64,000 bases of DNA from Capsicum annuum (lineage: Eukaryota; Streptophyta; Magnoliopsida; Solanales; Solanaceae). Below the pieces are notes generated by a model, which had not been told where the DNA came from, did no database searches, and worked only from the letters and a program-made list of their open reading frames with translations. Shown piece by piece: positions 46,224-58,703 of this stretch. The stretch is taken from assembly GCF_002878395.1 (NCBI RefSeq), contig NC_061119.1:12959119-13023118 (forward strand), given 5' to 3'. Each line of letters opens with the position of its first letter. Position 1 is the stretch's first letter. The translations under genes were made by a program, and so were the position numbers.

Positions 46224-47702
46224 TCAATAACTCATCTCATTTATTATTAAGCTAGGATGGACTATTCGATTATGCAAAAGAACAAATGTATCTAGATCAG
46301 TAAACTTCTCATTTATGATAAAGTGTGCTTTAACTGTACTAATTTCTGTATAATATAAGCTGGAAGACAAAGTTGGTAACTTTTTCAACTCGTGTTTCTG
46401 GCATGAGATTTTCTTGATAATGCCAAGATATTCAATATTCACTTCATTTATTGTCTCAATATGATATCCATTTCGGTGTATATTTTTAAAACTTAATAAG
46501 TTTCTTGGAGATTTAGAAGATAACAATGCATATCAATAACAAGTTTTGTCCTCTTAGGCAGAAATATAGTAGCTCTTCCGGAGCCTTCAATTATTTTTGA
46601 ATTATTAGAGATTGTTGCAACATTTGCTTGTCTCCCAAGTAAGTAGGAAACGAACTTCTCATCTTTAAATATGGTGTGCGTTGTCCCACTATCAATTACA
46701 CAAATATCGTCACGATCGATTATTGATCCAAATAAAATTTGAGGAGTATCCATATATTTTTCAAGATGAAAATATAAATAAAATAAATATTATATCATTA
46801 CTAGCACATAATGTATTATACAAACTTTATTTATTTACAAGACTAGCGAGATACTACTAACGAAAATATAAACCAATACAAAAAATAAAAAAATAAAATA
46901 CTCAGATTATTGAAGATTCATCACCGACAAGGTGACTAGCATTTTCTTCAGGGATTGCAAAAAAATCTGGTCATCTAAATTCATAGGCTCAACATTATCT
47001 TCGGAGATAAAGTTTACTTCCATATTGTTATCCATTTTCTTGAGGGATGCATAATAGGGATTAACTAGATTCTTTGGCATACGACAAGTTCATGACCAGT
47101 GCCCCTTTCCTCTACACCGATAGCATTTATTTTTTGAATTTTTACTTTGCACTACTTCAATATTTTCAACCTTCCTGTGCACTGCTGGTGATGAGGGTCA
47201 TTATTTATTACAAGACTATCACCCTAATTAAAATTTCTTCCTCAATCATCGCCACGACCATGACCATGACCACGATTGGGGCTAGGGCCTCTTTCACGCT
47301 AGTTTGGTCAAAATTTACAGTATTTGCTTTAGAAAATAGAGCAGTACCAGTTAGTCGGCTTTCATAATTTTCATCAAAAGATCATTGTGTAGTTCAGCAA
47401 CAAGGTGATGCAAAATCAGTTTAGAATACTTTTTGAATTCCATCTCTCAGTATTATTGTTGTAGGAGCATACTTGAGGCAGGAAAGGTAGAGAATGTTTT
47501 CACTAGCATGTCATGATTGGTGATATTTTCTCCGCATAAATTTAACTGTGACTTAATTCTAAATATGGCAGAATTATATGCAATTATATTTTTAAAATCT
47601 TACAATCTCAAATGGGTCCATTCGTAACGTGTCTGTGGAAGTACGATCATCTTCAGGTGGTCATATCTCTCTTTTAAGTTATTCCATAATATAAGCGGAT
47701 CC
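46224..47702 (-). pseudogene. Copia element E: GAG-pre-integrase, protease and C-terminal gag
   Basis: On the minus strand from right to left: gag (47702-47500: IKDPLILWNNLKERYDHLK, TRYEWTHLRL), a Gly/Arg-rich tail (about 47290), a zinc knuckle (CRGKGHWS, about 47110), the protease with DSGTTHTIF (46753-46493), and GAG-pre-integrase (46526-46224: GYHIETINEVNIEYLGIIK). It stops at about 46213 against an LTR fragment, and integrase onward is missing. The gag N-terminus lies 13.5 kb away at 61262-61467 because gypsy element D landed in gag. Related to copia A and B by sequence and LTR type. Confidence 0.85.
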
Positions 47703-47841
47703 TTAATTGAAACACCTTGGGTTTTGGTAATTAGAAAAATTTTCAAATTTTTGGGTTCTGGACAACATACGACCGATGTGTACGAGTCGTATAATGGGGT
47801 ACGAGAGGTATGCGTTAGTTGTACGTTGACAATTGTTGGTT

Positions 47842-50800
47842 TGATACGGAACAAACAAGGGAACACGAAATCACACCCCAAAATAGTTCACAAATCATAA
47901 CAAATCGTGGACCAAATAGGGACCTCTCTCGGATTCACTATCTAGAACAAGAAAGAAGGGGATACAAGGTGTTAATACACCAAAACAACCATCCAACAAC
48001 AAGTTTAGCAACACAAGATGAAGCTCCACAATATTACAATAGCAACAAGAACAAACGGGTTACATTAACAACATAAGAAGCCGAAACTAAAATAAGATAC
48101 AAGATAGATAGTTAGACAAGTGTTGATGTAGTCTTAACAACCCAAGAGCATATTCCACTCTTGGACCTTTAACACTTCACTCAACAAACACCTAACTCTT
48201 ACAATTGACACAAGAGAGGCGTCCACCACCCAAGCACCAACGTATCAAGCAAAATGCAACACACAAGAGAATCCACCCTTATGTTATGTCCTAGTTTCGG
48301 TTGTGGACTATCTATCTCTCTCTAAGAGGAGTGTTCTTTCTTCAATATTCATAAAAACTGCCAACTAAAACCCTACAATGTTCAATTTATATTACATTAC
48401 AAAATAAAATATAAAATAATAAAAGACCCTTCAATGAAAAGGGCTCCAAAAATAGCCCATGGAATGTGCTTAGGATGGTTTGGGCCTCCTTCACACTTAG
48501 ACTTGTGCACTCTTTAGGTGGTCTTCAAAATACTCAAAAAGTGTCTATGATCGTGATCGTACTCGTATCATCCTCTCCATCTTGAGAGAATTTGACCACA
48601 AATTCACGGTTTCACCTCGTGCAATTAGCCCTCCAAAAGAAACCACCCAAAACAGTCCACAAAACATCAAGACAGTGCACAAAACAGTCCACCAAAAAAC
48701 AAAGGGAACCCGAGGATATAATGAGAACAAGTCTCGGCTAACATCTTCATTTTGAACCTTGGCTTCCTCTCCATCTTGAGCCTTGTCTTTAATCTCATCA
48801 TAAACAAGTCTTTTACCATCATAAAAGTATTGTCGTAGACCCCATATCCTTCTTGTTCCTTTCTACTATTCTCCTTTATATGGACATGTCAGTTTTGGTG
48901 TAGTGGAGCTTCGGTTGAGAGGCTTGCTTTGGTTAAGTGGGGTTTCGGTTGTGGAGTTTAGATGGGAGAAAATTGGCGTCCAAGTCCTCCTTGTTGGACT
49001 TGATCAACTTACGGGGGAAGTGGTCTATCTTGTTCTCGGTTTTGAGGGCTATTTGGAGCTTGGATTGTGGCATTATGTGGTGGTCTTGGAGGATTGGTCA
49101 TTGGAAGTAAAGTTTCTAGAGTAAAAGCACAAGAGTTCCTTAGACTCTCCATTCGATCCAACCTCTCACTCATAGTTACCACATCTGAGTTAATTTTTCC
49201 AAGACCCACATTTGCCCTAGAAAGTTCTCGAGACAAAGCATCAAGGAGGGCCAAAATGGTTTCCATTATGGCCAAAAGTTACCTATAAAACAACAAATAA
49301 GTTAGTTGTACAAGAATGGTCCTCACACTCTCTCTCTATTATTTTGTCTCTTGATTTTTTCACACTTTGATCTCACAAGTATCGTAACCATGCTTGTACT
49401 CCATGAGGCATTGAGAGGTGGACCAAGTATTACAACGAGTCAAAAGAATAAGACATACAAAGGAACGTATACACAAAAAACGGCTTCAAAACTAACTTAC
49501 ATTCTAGTACTAGCTTGTAAGTTAGTAATGGAATCAACAAACGAAACTAAAAAAACAATAAAATGAAACTAAGAAATCTAAAATTTGAGCTTAAAAATTA
49601 TCGGCAAACAGTAAAAATATGATGATATGGCAATCCTCAATTGGTCACAGTTTTGTCAAGTTTTATTGTCCAAGGTTCAAGTCTTGACCAATTTTTGATT
49701 TGGATTGGTAGAATTATTTAAGGAGGGAAAGAATAAGTCTTGGAACTCTTTTTCAACTCAAGTTTCAAGACTTGTACTTTTGTAGTATTTTTCCATAAAA
49801 CAAGGCCCTCAAAACATAGAAGTTGGTTGGAAAAGGATTGTAAAGTCTTTGAGTGGTTGGAAGTGGTGGTAAAAGTCTTTGATGACTAACAAATACTACA
49901 CCTCCTTCCTTCACCCTCTTAGATCTAACATCCACTTTTTTTTTAATAAAAGATGAAGATTAGTGAAGAACACCAAGAACACAAGCTTTTGAATCTTGGA
50001 GTCTAAGATTCAAGTTGGTCTCACACTTCAATCAACACTTTGTCAAGTTCGACCTTTCAACAACAACTTTAACAAGAAGTTCTTAAGCCAAAAATTCACA
50101 ACAATAACACAAGGTCAAGATCAAGAACTCAACAACAATAATACCAACCTTCAACAATAAGGATCAACATATGGCCACTTCAAGTTCACAACAACAATGT
50201 CAATATTATAAGCTCAACCTTTAGATCCTGACACTTTTAGTGTTGGTGAGAAAGAACCAACACTAGAAACACACTAGAAAAACAAAAGAACTACAAAGTT
50301 TAGTCAAGAAAAACAAGAAAATCTCGGCCAAGACAACAACACAACACAATTTTTGTCCAAGAACACAAAAATGGACAGATTGCTATTTTCTAGAATTTTT
50401 CAGTTTTTATCAACTTTTTTTTGGACTAACAAACCCAATGTTGGCTTTGTGGGAACAAAAACCAGCCTTTATATGATACCAAGTGATACAGAACAAACAA
50501 GGAAACACGAAATAACACCCCAAAATAGTCCACAAATCACAACAAATCGTGGACAAAATGGGGACCTCTCTCGGATTCACTATCTAGAATAAGAAAGAAG
50601 AAGATACAAGGTGTTAATACACCAAAAAATCTATCCAACAACAAGTTTATCAACACAATATGAAGCTCCACAATATTACAATAGCAACAAGAACAAATGG
50701 GTTACATTAACAACACAAGAAGCCGAAACTAAAATAAGATACAAGATAGATAGTTAGACAAGTGTTGATGTAGTCTCAACAACCCAAGAGCATATTCCAC

Positions 50801-51207
50801 TCTTGGACGTTTAACACTTCACACCAAAAACACCTAAATCTTACAATTGACACAAGAGAGGCGTCCACTACCTAAGCACTAACGTATCAAGCAAAATGCA
50901 ACACACAAGAGAATCTACCCTTATGCTATGCCCTAGTTTCGGTTGTGGACTCTCTCTCTCTAAGAGGAGTGTTCTTTATTAAACATTCATAAAAACTGCC
51001 AACTAAAACCCTACAATGTTTAATTTATATTACATTACAAAATAAAAGACAAAAGACTAAAAGACCCTTTAATGAAATGGCTCCAAAAACAGCCCATGAA
51101 GTGTGTTTAGGACGGTTTTGGGTCTCCTTCACACTTAGAATTGTGCAATTTTAGGTGGTCTTTAAAATACTCAAAAATTATCCATTATCTTGATCGTAAT
51201 CGTACCA
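47842..51207 (-). mobile_element. Non-autonomous LTR element C nested in D's 5' LTR, TSD TGGTT
   Basis: LTRs 47842-48570 (729 bp) and 50484-51207 (724 bp) begin TGATAC and end GTATCA or GTACCA on the plus strand. TGGTT at 47837-47841 and 51208-51212 is a perfect duplication. Removal rejoins D's LTR as GTTGGTTGGTGGGTTGGA, which matches LTR2 near 58829. On the minus strand CTTGGTATCATATAAAGGC follows the right LTR (primer site) and AAGATGGAGAGGA precedes the left one (polypurine tract). The 1.9-kb interior has no pol. LTR copies are similar to each other, so it is younger than D. Confidence 0.92.
49009..49275 (-). CDS. Short open frame in element C, coiled-coil-like N-terminus
   Basis: 88 codons beginning MAIMETILALLDALSREL, about 1.2 kb after the minus-strand primer site, the place a gag would start. 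The first 50 residues show Leu/Ile/Val at heptad-like spacing (ILALLDAL, VTMSERLDRM). The rest is Pro/Asn-rich (MTNPPRPPHN). I do not recognise a domain. It may be a gag remnant or an element-specific small protein, and the frame stops just before a further readable stretch. Confidence 0.35.
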   Translation of the reverse strand: MAIMETILALLDALSRELSRANVGLGKINSDVVTMSERLDRMESLRNSCAFTLETLLPMTNPPRPPHNATIQAPNSPQNREQDRPLPP

Positions 51208-51212
51208 TGGTT

Positions 51213-53637
51213 GGTGGGTTGGACTGGTTTCTGAAATGGGTACGACTTGGGTTGATAGGAGTCGTATGGATGGATACGGGTCGTTCGATTTGGTTTATTT
51301 TATTTACTTGATTTGAGACTTAGTAAAATAACTTAGATCTAAATACAAGTGGCTCACCATGAGCCATAAGCTAAGGTATGAGTTGTACCATGGACTCGTA
51401 TAGTGGACAGTGTTCAAACCTCTTGTTATTCTATTCTGCTAGGGGTACGAGTCAAGGGTACTAGTCGTATGCTTGGGTATGACTTGGTTTTGGTGAGTCA
51501 TACAGAGGACAATGTTTGGTCCAAATGGGAGGCTCGGGGTACGAGTGGTGGGTACCAGTCATATGGAAGGGTACGACTGGTATAGTGAGTCATACCCATA
51601 TGTGGGATTTTTATAACGTTTAAGTAGAGGTAATATGGACATTTCCCATCTTAAACCTATTAAGTCCTCATGACTTATAATCCACTTGGGAAGTTATTTA
51701 CCCTATTATTCTATTATTAAATACTTAGAAAACTCTCTTAAATATTCTTTACTTCTCTCTAAGGCTTTTGGGTAAAGGAAGACTAGGGTTTCACTAAGGT
51801 GGTCAGTTTGGGACTTGTGTTGGTAATTTCTCTCTATCATCTTCTTAAGTTAAGGCAAATTACTTCTCTCTCATTGTTAGTTACAACTAAAGGCATATTT
51901 TGTACAATGTTTTCATGGCTTGATTAATGTATGGTTTTGGGGTTTTCAAATATGTGTTGGGATTTTTGTTATAAATACTTGGTTATGGTTTTTCCATGTT
52001 TAAATTATATTTTTACATGATTTAATGGTGGTTTGAACAATTGGTTGTATGGTAATGGTAATTGGTATCTGAAATTGATTTTAGAAATTCTATACTCCCA
52101 ACATGTTTGATAAAATGCCTTTGATAATGCTTTTACTAAATTAGGGAAAATTTAATGGAGCTACTGCATGGTATGGTTTTCTAATAGAACCCTAAATGAT
52201 ATAAATGATTTGGAATGGTTAATTGGTAAGCCTTTTGTGGTCATGGTAATGGTTAATTGGACATCCTTGTGGGGTACAATGGAATCCCCCAAGTAAACAT
52301 GTTAATGAACAACTTGTGGGGTACATGAGATTCCCCCAAGCAACTTAATAATGAAACACTCATGGGGTACATGGGACACTCCCTAGTTAATTGGATAATG
52401 TAACCTGTGGGGTACATGGGAATCGAGGAAGTGGATCATCACTTGGACTAATAGACTCTATCTTCCCCCTCAAACTAAGGTTGGATAAGGACATTATTTG
52501 TAAATTACAGTCGGTATGACGATACCGCTAATCATAGACTTGGTTAATAATAATGGATTAATGGTTTGGTTAGATGGAAATGGTTTTAATTGAGCAGTAA
52601 TGGCAGGGTGTGATAGCTAATCGTGAAGGTACATGGGAACTCATATTTGCCGACATAAGAGGTTGGTCATGGCGATCATATATGATACTATAAGGTACAT
52701 GGGAATCCTTTGAGTATACTGTACATATGTATCATGGAGAGTGAGGGTACTCGAGAATCCCTTACTCTTATGGTATCTTTAGTTCATGCGACTACATGCA
52801 TACGGGCCTTTTTAGAGGGTTACACTGGACCTATATAACCATATGTAGTTTTAGGACGGTTAAGCTACATATACCCAAGTTAATGGTTTTAAATGCATGC
52901 TAAACCCGATTCCCTTTTCCAGCATGGTTATATATATATGTATGTGTATAAATGTATGTATGGTTTTTGTGTATATAGTTGGATTTACTGGTTGGTTTAA
53001 GTACTTGCTAGTGTTCACCCACTAATTCTTCCTCAAGCGGTTGTATCCCACGCGATGCAGGAACCACTTCTCCTGCTTAGTGGTTGGACTTGAGATCAGC
53101 TCAGTTGGATTGAAATAGTGAGCTTCCATATTTTTTAAGGCTTTATTTCATGTTCATAGACGTTTTTACTTTAGATTATTTATGGATATTGGTTTTGTCT
53201 ATAGTTGGGGGCATGTCCCAATCGAATATTGGTTTTATTTTGGTTAGAGGTTTTTGTAAAACTTCTATGGGTTGGTATGTGAGGGATCGGTAGTGGTGTC
53301 AGCCTTAGTATTGGCATTGGCATTGGGGATGACATTATTGGACTAAATTTCTCACAGTTCCATCCTTTTATGTTATGTTATGGAACTTGATTTTGATTTA
53401 TGGCTTTGGTTACGATATTGGTTGGGCTTTGGTCGATTGGACTTAATTGGGTCGTTCACAGTTATAGACCTATCCCAGAGTCTGGAATTGAGAAATTACA
53501 CGTTATCTTGTTATATGTTCAGAATTCATTCAACTCAGGGTATGCGTTGGACGGTTGGGTTGGGTATTGAGGGTAGTCCCCAATCTTGGTTGGACTTAGG
53601 ATGCCCATTATGGTAAGTCTCTGGTCAGGTTATGTCA
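51213..53637 (+). mobile_element. Remaining part of D's 5' LTR
   Basis: It continues LTR1 after element C and aligns with 58835-61261 throughout: GGTACGAGT-type repeats, TGGGGTACA.GG.ATCCCCC units at 52260-52430, and a TATATATATGTATGTGT run at 52930. Open frames such as 51403-51585 and 53380-53616 are LTR shadows with partners in LTR2 (58720-59013, 61045-61236). Confidence 0.88.
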
Positions 53638-54001
53638 AGTTGGTATCAAAGCTTTAGGTTCATGGTCATTTGGGAGTCCACAATGCCGTGTTGAGTAGAG
53701 TCTCTTTTAGGGGTGTGTAGCACGCCACACTCATAAGGAAGAGGCTACAAGACATATAGGAATGTCTTACTTACTTGGTATTTTATTTTAAAGTTGCAAG
53801 GTCTAAGGTCCTTTTTAATCCTAATTTGTTTGCTTTTTAGATCATGCCTCGATGATCTGAGACATAAGGTAACTCTTCTCTCCCAAGTGGGGACAATGTT
53901 GATATGACTCATAATACTCAGGAATTTATACTCGGTCTAGAGGTCTAGTCCTTGATAAATTTGGAGTTCCACCGATTTCTAGTAGTCCTCCTCAGGGTGA
54001 G

Positions 54002-57000
54002 GTGACTAATGCAGAATTTTGGCAATTAATTCATACTATTGCTCAGTTGGTTGCTGCTCAGGCTGAGCGAGGTGCTTCTGGTGTTTCATCAGTTGAGGCC
54101 ACAAGGGTTAGCCAGTTTATGAAGATGAATCCTCCTACTTTTAATGGTGTGAAGGTAGAGAAGAATTCTCAGTATTTCTTGGATGAAATAGAAAAAATCT
54201 ACAGGGTGATGCAGGCTGTGAATATGGAAGGGGTTAGTTTTGTGGCTTATCATCTTAATAATGTGGCATACCAATGGTATGAGTAATGAGATGAGGTAAA
54301 TGATGATGTTAAGGAGTTGTCTTTATAGGATACTTTCTCTAATACTTTTCTGAACCGCTTCTTTCCTCAGGAGCTGAGGAAAGCAAAAATGGAGAAGTTC
54401 ATTAATCTAAAGTAGGAAAAGATATCAGCCAGGGAATATACCTTAAAGTTTTATTAGTTATCAAGGTATGCTCCAGATATGGTGGCTGATGTGAGGGTCA
54501 GGATGAGGAAGTTTGCCTCAAAGTTGTCTCGGGAGTTGATCCTTGAAAGCAAGACTGCTTTGCTGATCAAGGATATGGATATCTCTAGGTTGATTATTCA
54601 TATACAATAGATGGTAGAAGAAAAGAGAAAATAAGTTGAGTTTGGGGAAAGATGGGGTAATAAGTTCAGGTCGTCAGAACAAGATAGTGCTCAACGGCAA
54701 GGTGACCGAGATTGTGGCAAGTGGCCAAAAAAAAGTGGGGGAGTTCTGGTTCCTTCTCTATAGCTAGTGATCCTTACCTAAAGCTTTCAGGTGATAGGCA
54801 TTAACAGAGTGGTGATAATTATAAGGCACAGGGTTCCAATATCAGGCGAGCGGGGCACAGTCGAATTCTCTATGCCCTTCTTGTCTGCTTTATGGTAGGT
54901 TGCGTAGGGGCTTCTATGATGAGAGAAGGGACAAATGTTTTAAATATGGTCAGTCAGGCCATATACTTAGAAACTGTCCAGTTGGCAAGGGTGCTTCGGG
55001 AGTAAGGCTTCAGTTTCTTCATCTTCTGCTCCTGCACCAAATGTGTTATTTCTGTATCTTTTTCTGCTCTTGGTACTGACGTTGGTCAGAATATGTTATA
55101 TGCTCTTTCTACTCTACAGGAATCTGAGGCATATCTTGATATTATGACTGCTATGTTATAACTCTTTTCTTGTGAGTGTATTGCTTGCTTGATCTAAGGT
55201 CTACTCTTTATTATATGACCCCATATATGGCTGTGTGTTTTGGTTTTGATCCTGAGGTTATTAGGATCCTTTTTCTATTTGTACTCTGATAAGTGACTCT
55301 GTGATTTCCAAAAAGGGTCTATAGGAAGTGTGTGGTATCTGTTGGTAGTAGGCATACTTTGGTTGATTTATTTGAACTTGATATAGTGGATTTTGATGTT
55401 ATTCTACGGATGGATTGGTTAAATTTTTGTTATGCATTCTTAGATTATCGGACCCGTAAGGTTGTCTTTAGGTTCCCTGGTGAACTAGTTATTGAGTGGG
55501 AGGTTGGTTCCCTAGCTCCTGGGGGGGTTCATTTCATTTATTATAGATAAAAAATTAATCTCTAAAGGGTGTCTCTATCATTTGGTCTGGGTAAAGATTC
55601 TACCTCAGAAGGTCCTTTTTTTTATTCGATTTCGGTGGTAAATGAGTTTTCTGAGGCCTTTTCGAATGATCTTCTTGGTGTTCCTCTGGATAAGGAGATT
55701 GAGTTTGATATTGATTTGGTTCTGGACATTCGTACAATATTTATTCCCCCTTATAGAATGGCTCTGACTGAGTTGAGGGAACTCAAGGAGTAACTTAAGG
55801 ATCTTTTAGATGAGGGATTCATTCATCCTAGTGTTTCACTATGGGGCACACTAATTTTATTCATGCGCAAGAAGAATGGTTCTCTTTGAATGTGCATTGA
55901 CTATAGGAAGTTGCATAAGGTAGCGGTTAAGAACAAGTATTCTCTTCCAAGGATAGAAGGCTTGTTTGATCAATTGTAAGGTGTCAAGTTCTTTTCTAAG
56001 ATAGATTTTTGGTATGGATTTAATCAACTTATAATTAGGGAGGTGGATATCCCTAAGATGGCTTTTCGAACTCGGTATGGGAACTTTGAGTTCTTGGTGA
56101 TGTCATTTGGGTTGACTATCGCTCTGATTGTATTTATGGATTTAATGAATATAGTTTTCAGGTAGTTTTTGGATATTTTTGTCATTCTATTCATTGATGA
56201 CATCCTGGTGTATTCTAAGAATGAGGTAGATCACGTCAATCATCTTCGTGTGGTATTGCAGACCTTGAAAGAACAACAGTTATATGCCAAGTTTTCCAAG
56301 TGTGAGTTTTAGTTGAATGCTGTAACTTTTCTTGGTCATATTATTTCTAGGGGATCATGGTGTATCCACAAAAAGTGGGTGTGGTTAAAAGGTAGCCTAG
56401 ACCCACGACTCCAACCGACATTCAGAGTTTCTTGGGTTTCGCTGGGTATTATAAAAGGTTTGTGGAGGGTTTTTCTTATATAGCTGCCCCATTGACTAAG
56501 TTGACTCAGAAAAAGGCAAAGTTTTCTTAGTCGGAGGCTTATGAAGGTAGTTTTGAGAAGCTTAAGGATAACTAACTTCGGCTCCAATTTTAAAATTGCC
56601 TTAAGGCAATGAGGGGTTTGTGGTTTATTGTGATGCGTATCGAATAGGACTTAGTTATGTTTTGATACAGCATGGGAAGGTGATAGCCTATACTTCCAGG
56701 CAATTGAAGGTGCATGATAGAAGTTATCCTACTTATGATTTGGAGCTTTTAGCGGTGGTTTTTGCTTTAAAAATCTGGTGGCATTATTTTTATGGAATGC
56801 ATGTGGATATCTTTTCTAATCATAAGAGTCTATAGTATGTGTTTACTTAGAAGGAACTAAATCTCAGGCAGAGAAAATGGTTGGAACTTCTCAAGGATTA
56901 TGATATGAGTCTTCACTACCACCCAGGTAAAGCTAACATGGTTGCTGATGCTCTTAGTAGGTTGTCCATGGGGAGTTTGGCTCATGTTGAAAAGAAGAAG

Positions 57001-58560
57001 TAGGAATTCGTGAAGGATATTCACCGCTTGGCTAATCTTGAAGTTCGTCTTCTAGACTTCAAGGATGGTGGTGTGATGGTACAGGAAGTGGTTCGATTAT
57101 TTCTTACTGTAAAAATTAAGGAGAAGCAAATACTAGATCCTATCTTGAGGAAAATCAAGAGTGATATAGGTGGTCAAAAGGTAATGGTATTTGAGATCAG
57201 TAATGATGGTACTTTGCGGTACCAAGAGAGGTTATGCATTCCTGACGTGGATGGGTTACGTGAAAGGGTATTGGCTAAGGTGAATGAGTCGCACTATGTT
57301 GTTCATCCCAATTCGACAAAAATGTATCATAACCTTATGGAGGTGTATTGGTGGAGTGGTATGAAGAGGAATGTGGCTGACTTTGTAGCCAAGCGTATGG
57401 TGTGCCAACAAGCCAAAATTAAGCACATGAGGCTTAGTAGGTTATATCAGGAAATGGATTTGCCAGAATAGAAATAAGAGGTAATCAATATAGATTTTGT
57501 TATCGGTCTTCCTCAGTGTCAGAATGAATTTGAATCAATTTGGGTCATTGTGGATAGAATGACAAATTCAGCTCACTTCTTGCTAGTAAGGACTAATTTT
57601 TTGGTAGAGGATTATGCGAGGGTGTATCTTTATGAGATTGTGACGCTGCATATGGTACTTGTTTTGACTATCTCTAATCGTGGTATGTAATTTTTATCTC
57701 ACTTCTGGCGGTCTTTTTAGAAAGGATTGGGGACTAAGGTTAGTTTGGGTATTGTTTTTCATCCGCAGATGGATGGGCAAGCAAAAAGGACTATTCAAAC
57801 AGTGGAGAACATGCTTCATGTGTGATTGACTACGGTAGTAGCTGGATTGAGAATCTACCTCTTGTGGAGTTTGCTTAAAATAATAGTTACCATTCTAGTA
57901 TTGAAATAGCCCCTTTTAAGGCATTATATGATAGGAGGTGCAGGTCTTCTATTGGGTGGTTTGAGGTTGGTGAGGCAAAAATATTTGGTCCGTATTTAGT
58001 TTATCAAGCTATAGAAGAGGTTAAGGTAATTTGGGATAGGCTTACAGCTACCCAAAGTTGCCAAAAGTCCAATACAGACGTAAGGAGTACAAATTTTGAG
58101 TTTGAGGTTTGGAATAAGGTGTTACTAAGGGTATCTCCCATGAAGAGAGTAATGCAGTTTGGTAAAAAAAGGGAGTCTCAGTCCTTAGTATATTGGTATT
58201 TATGTGGTTTTGCAAAATGTTGTTAATTTAGTGTATGAATTGGAGTTACCTCTAGTTTGAGATCCATTCATCCGGTATTTTCACGTCTCTACGTTAAGGA
58301 AGTGTCTTGGTGATCCTTCTTCGGTGGTTTCTTTGGAGGGTTTTGGTATCTCAAATTCTCTATCTTATGAAGAGGTCTCGATTAAAATCTTGGATCGACT
58401 TGTTCGCCAGTTATAGACTAAGGATGTGGCCTCAATTAAGGTTCTATGGCGAAGCCACAAGGTGGAAAAGGCTACAAGAGAAGCGAAAGCGGACATGAAG
58501 TCCAAATATCTGCATTTGTTCTCAACTTTGGAAATTTGTGCGAAAGGTATGTAGTCATGA
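54002..58560 (+). pseudogene. Gypsy D gag-pol with C-terminal chromodomain region
   Basis: In order: gag (54002-54620: FMKMNPPTFNGVK, YHLNNVAYQWYE); zinc knuckle CFKYGQSGHILRNC (about 54930); protease-like region (55332-55550: FDVILRMDWL); reverse transcriptase (55569-56600: PYRMALTELRELKE, FRTRYG-type [16 protein letters not shown] near 56068, [13 protein letters not shown] near 56190); RNase H (56620-56990: [33 protein letters not shown]); and integrase (57010-57900, HPNSTKMYHNLMEVYWWSGM). The last part, SYEEVSIKILDRLVRQ then KVLWRSHKVEKAT (about 58366-58475), fits the chromodomain of Del/Tekay chromoviruses. Frequent stops, often at former Trp or Gln codons, show it is dead. Confidence 0.9.
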
Positions 58561-58703
58561 TTCATAGTTGATGATGCAAATAACTCTACTTGATTTCTTT
58601 GTATCTTTGTTAAAGGTAAGAGTAGAGGCATCTAAGGGGTGTGAATCATGCTTGTACATTCCTTGTTCATTATTTGGGGATGAATGATCTTAGTAGGGGA
58701 GAC

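Noticed and set aside
47819..50592. Frames such as 47819-48076 and 50353-50592 with similar products
   Set aside because: The similarity arises because both lie in the two LTRs of element C, not because they are paralogous genes.
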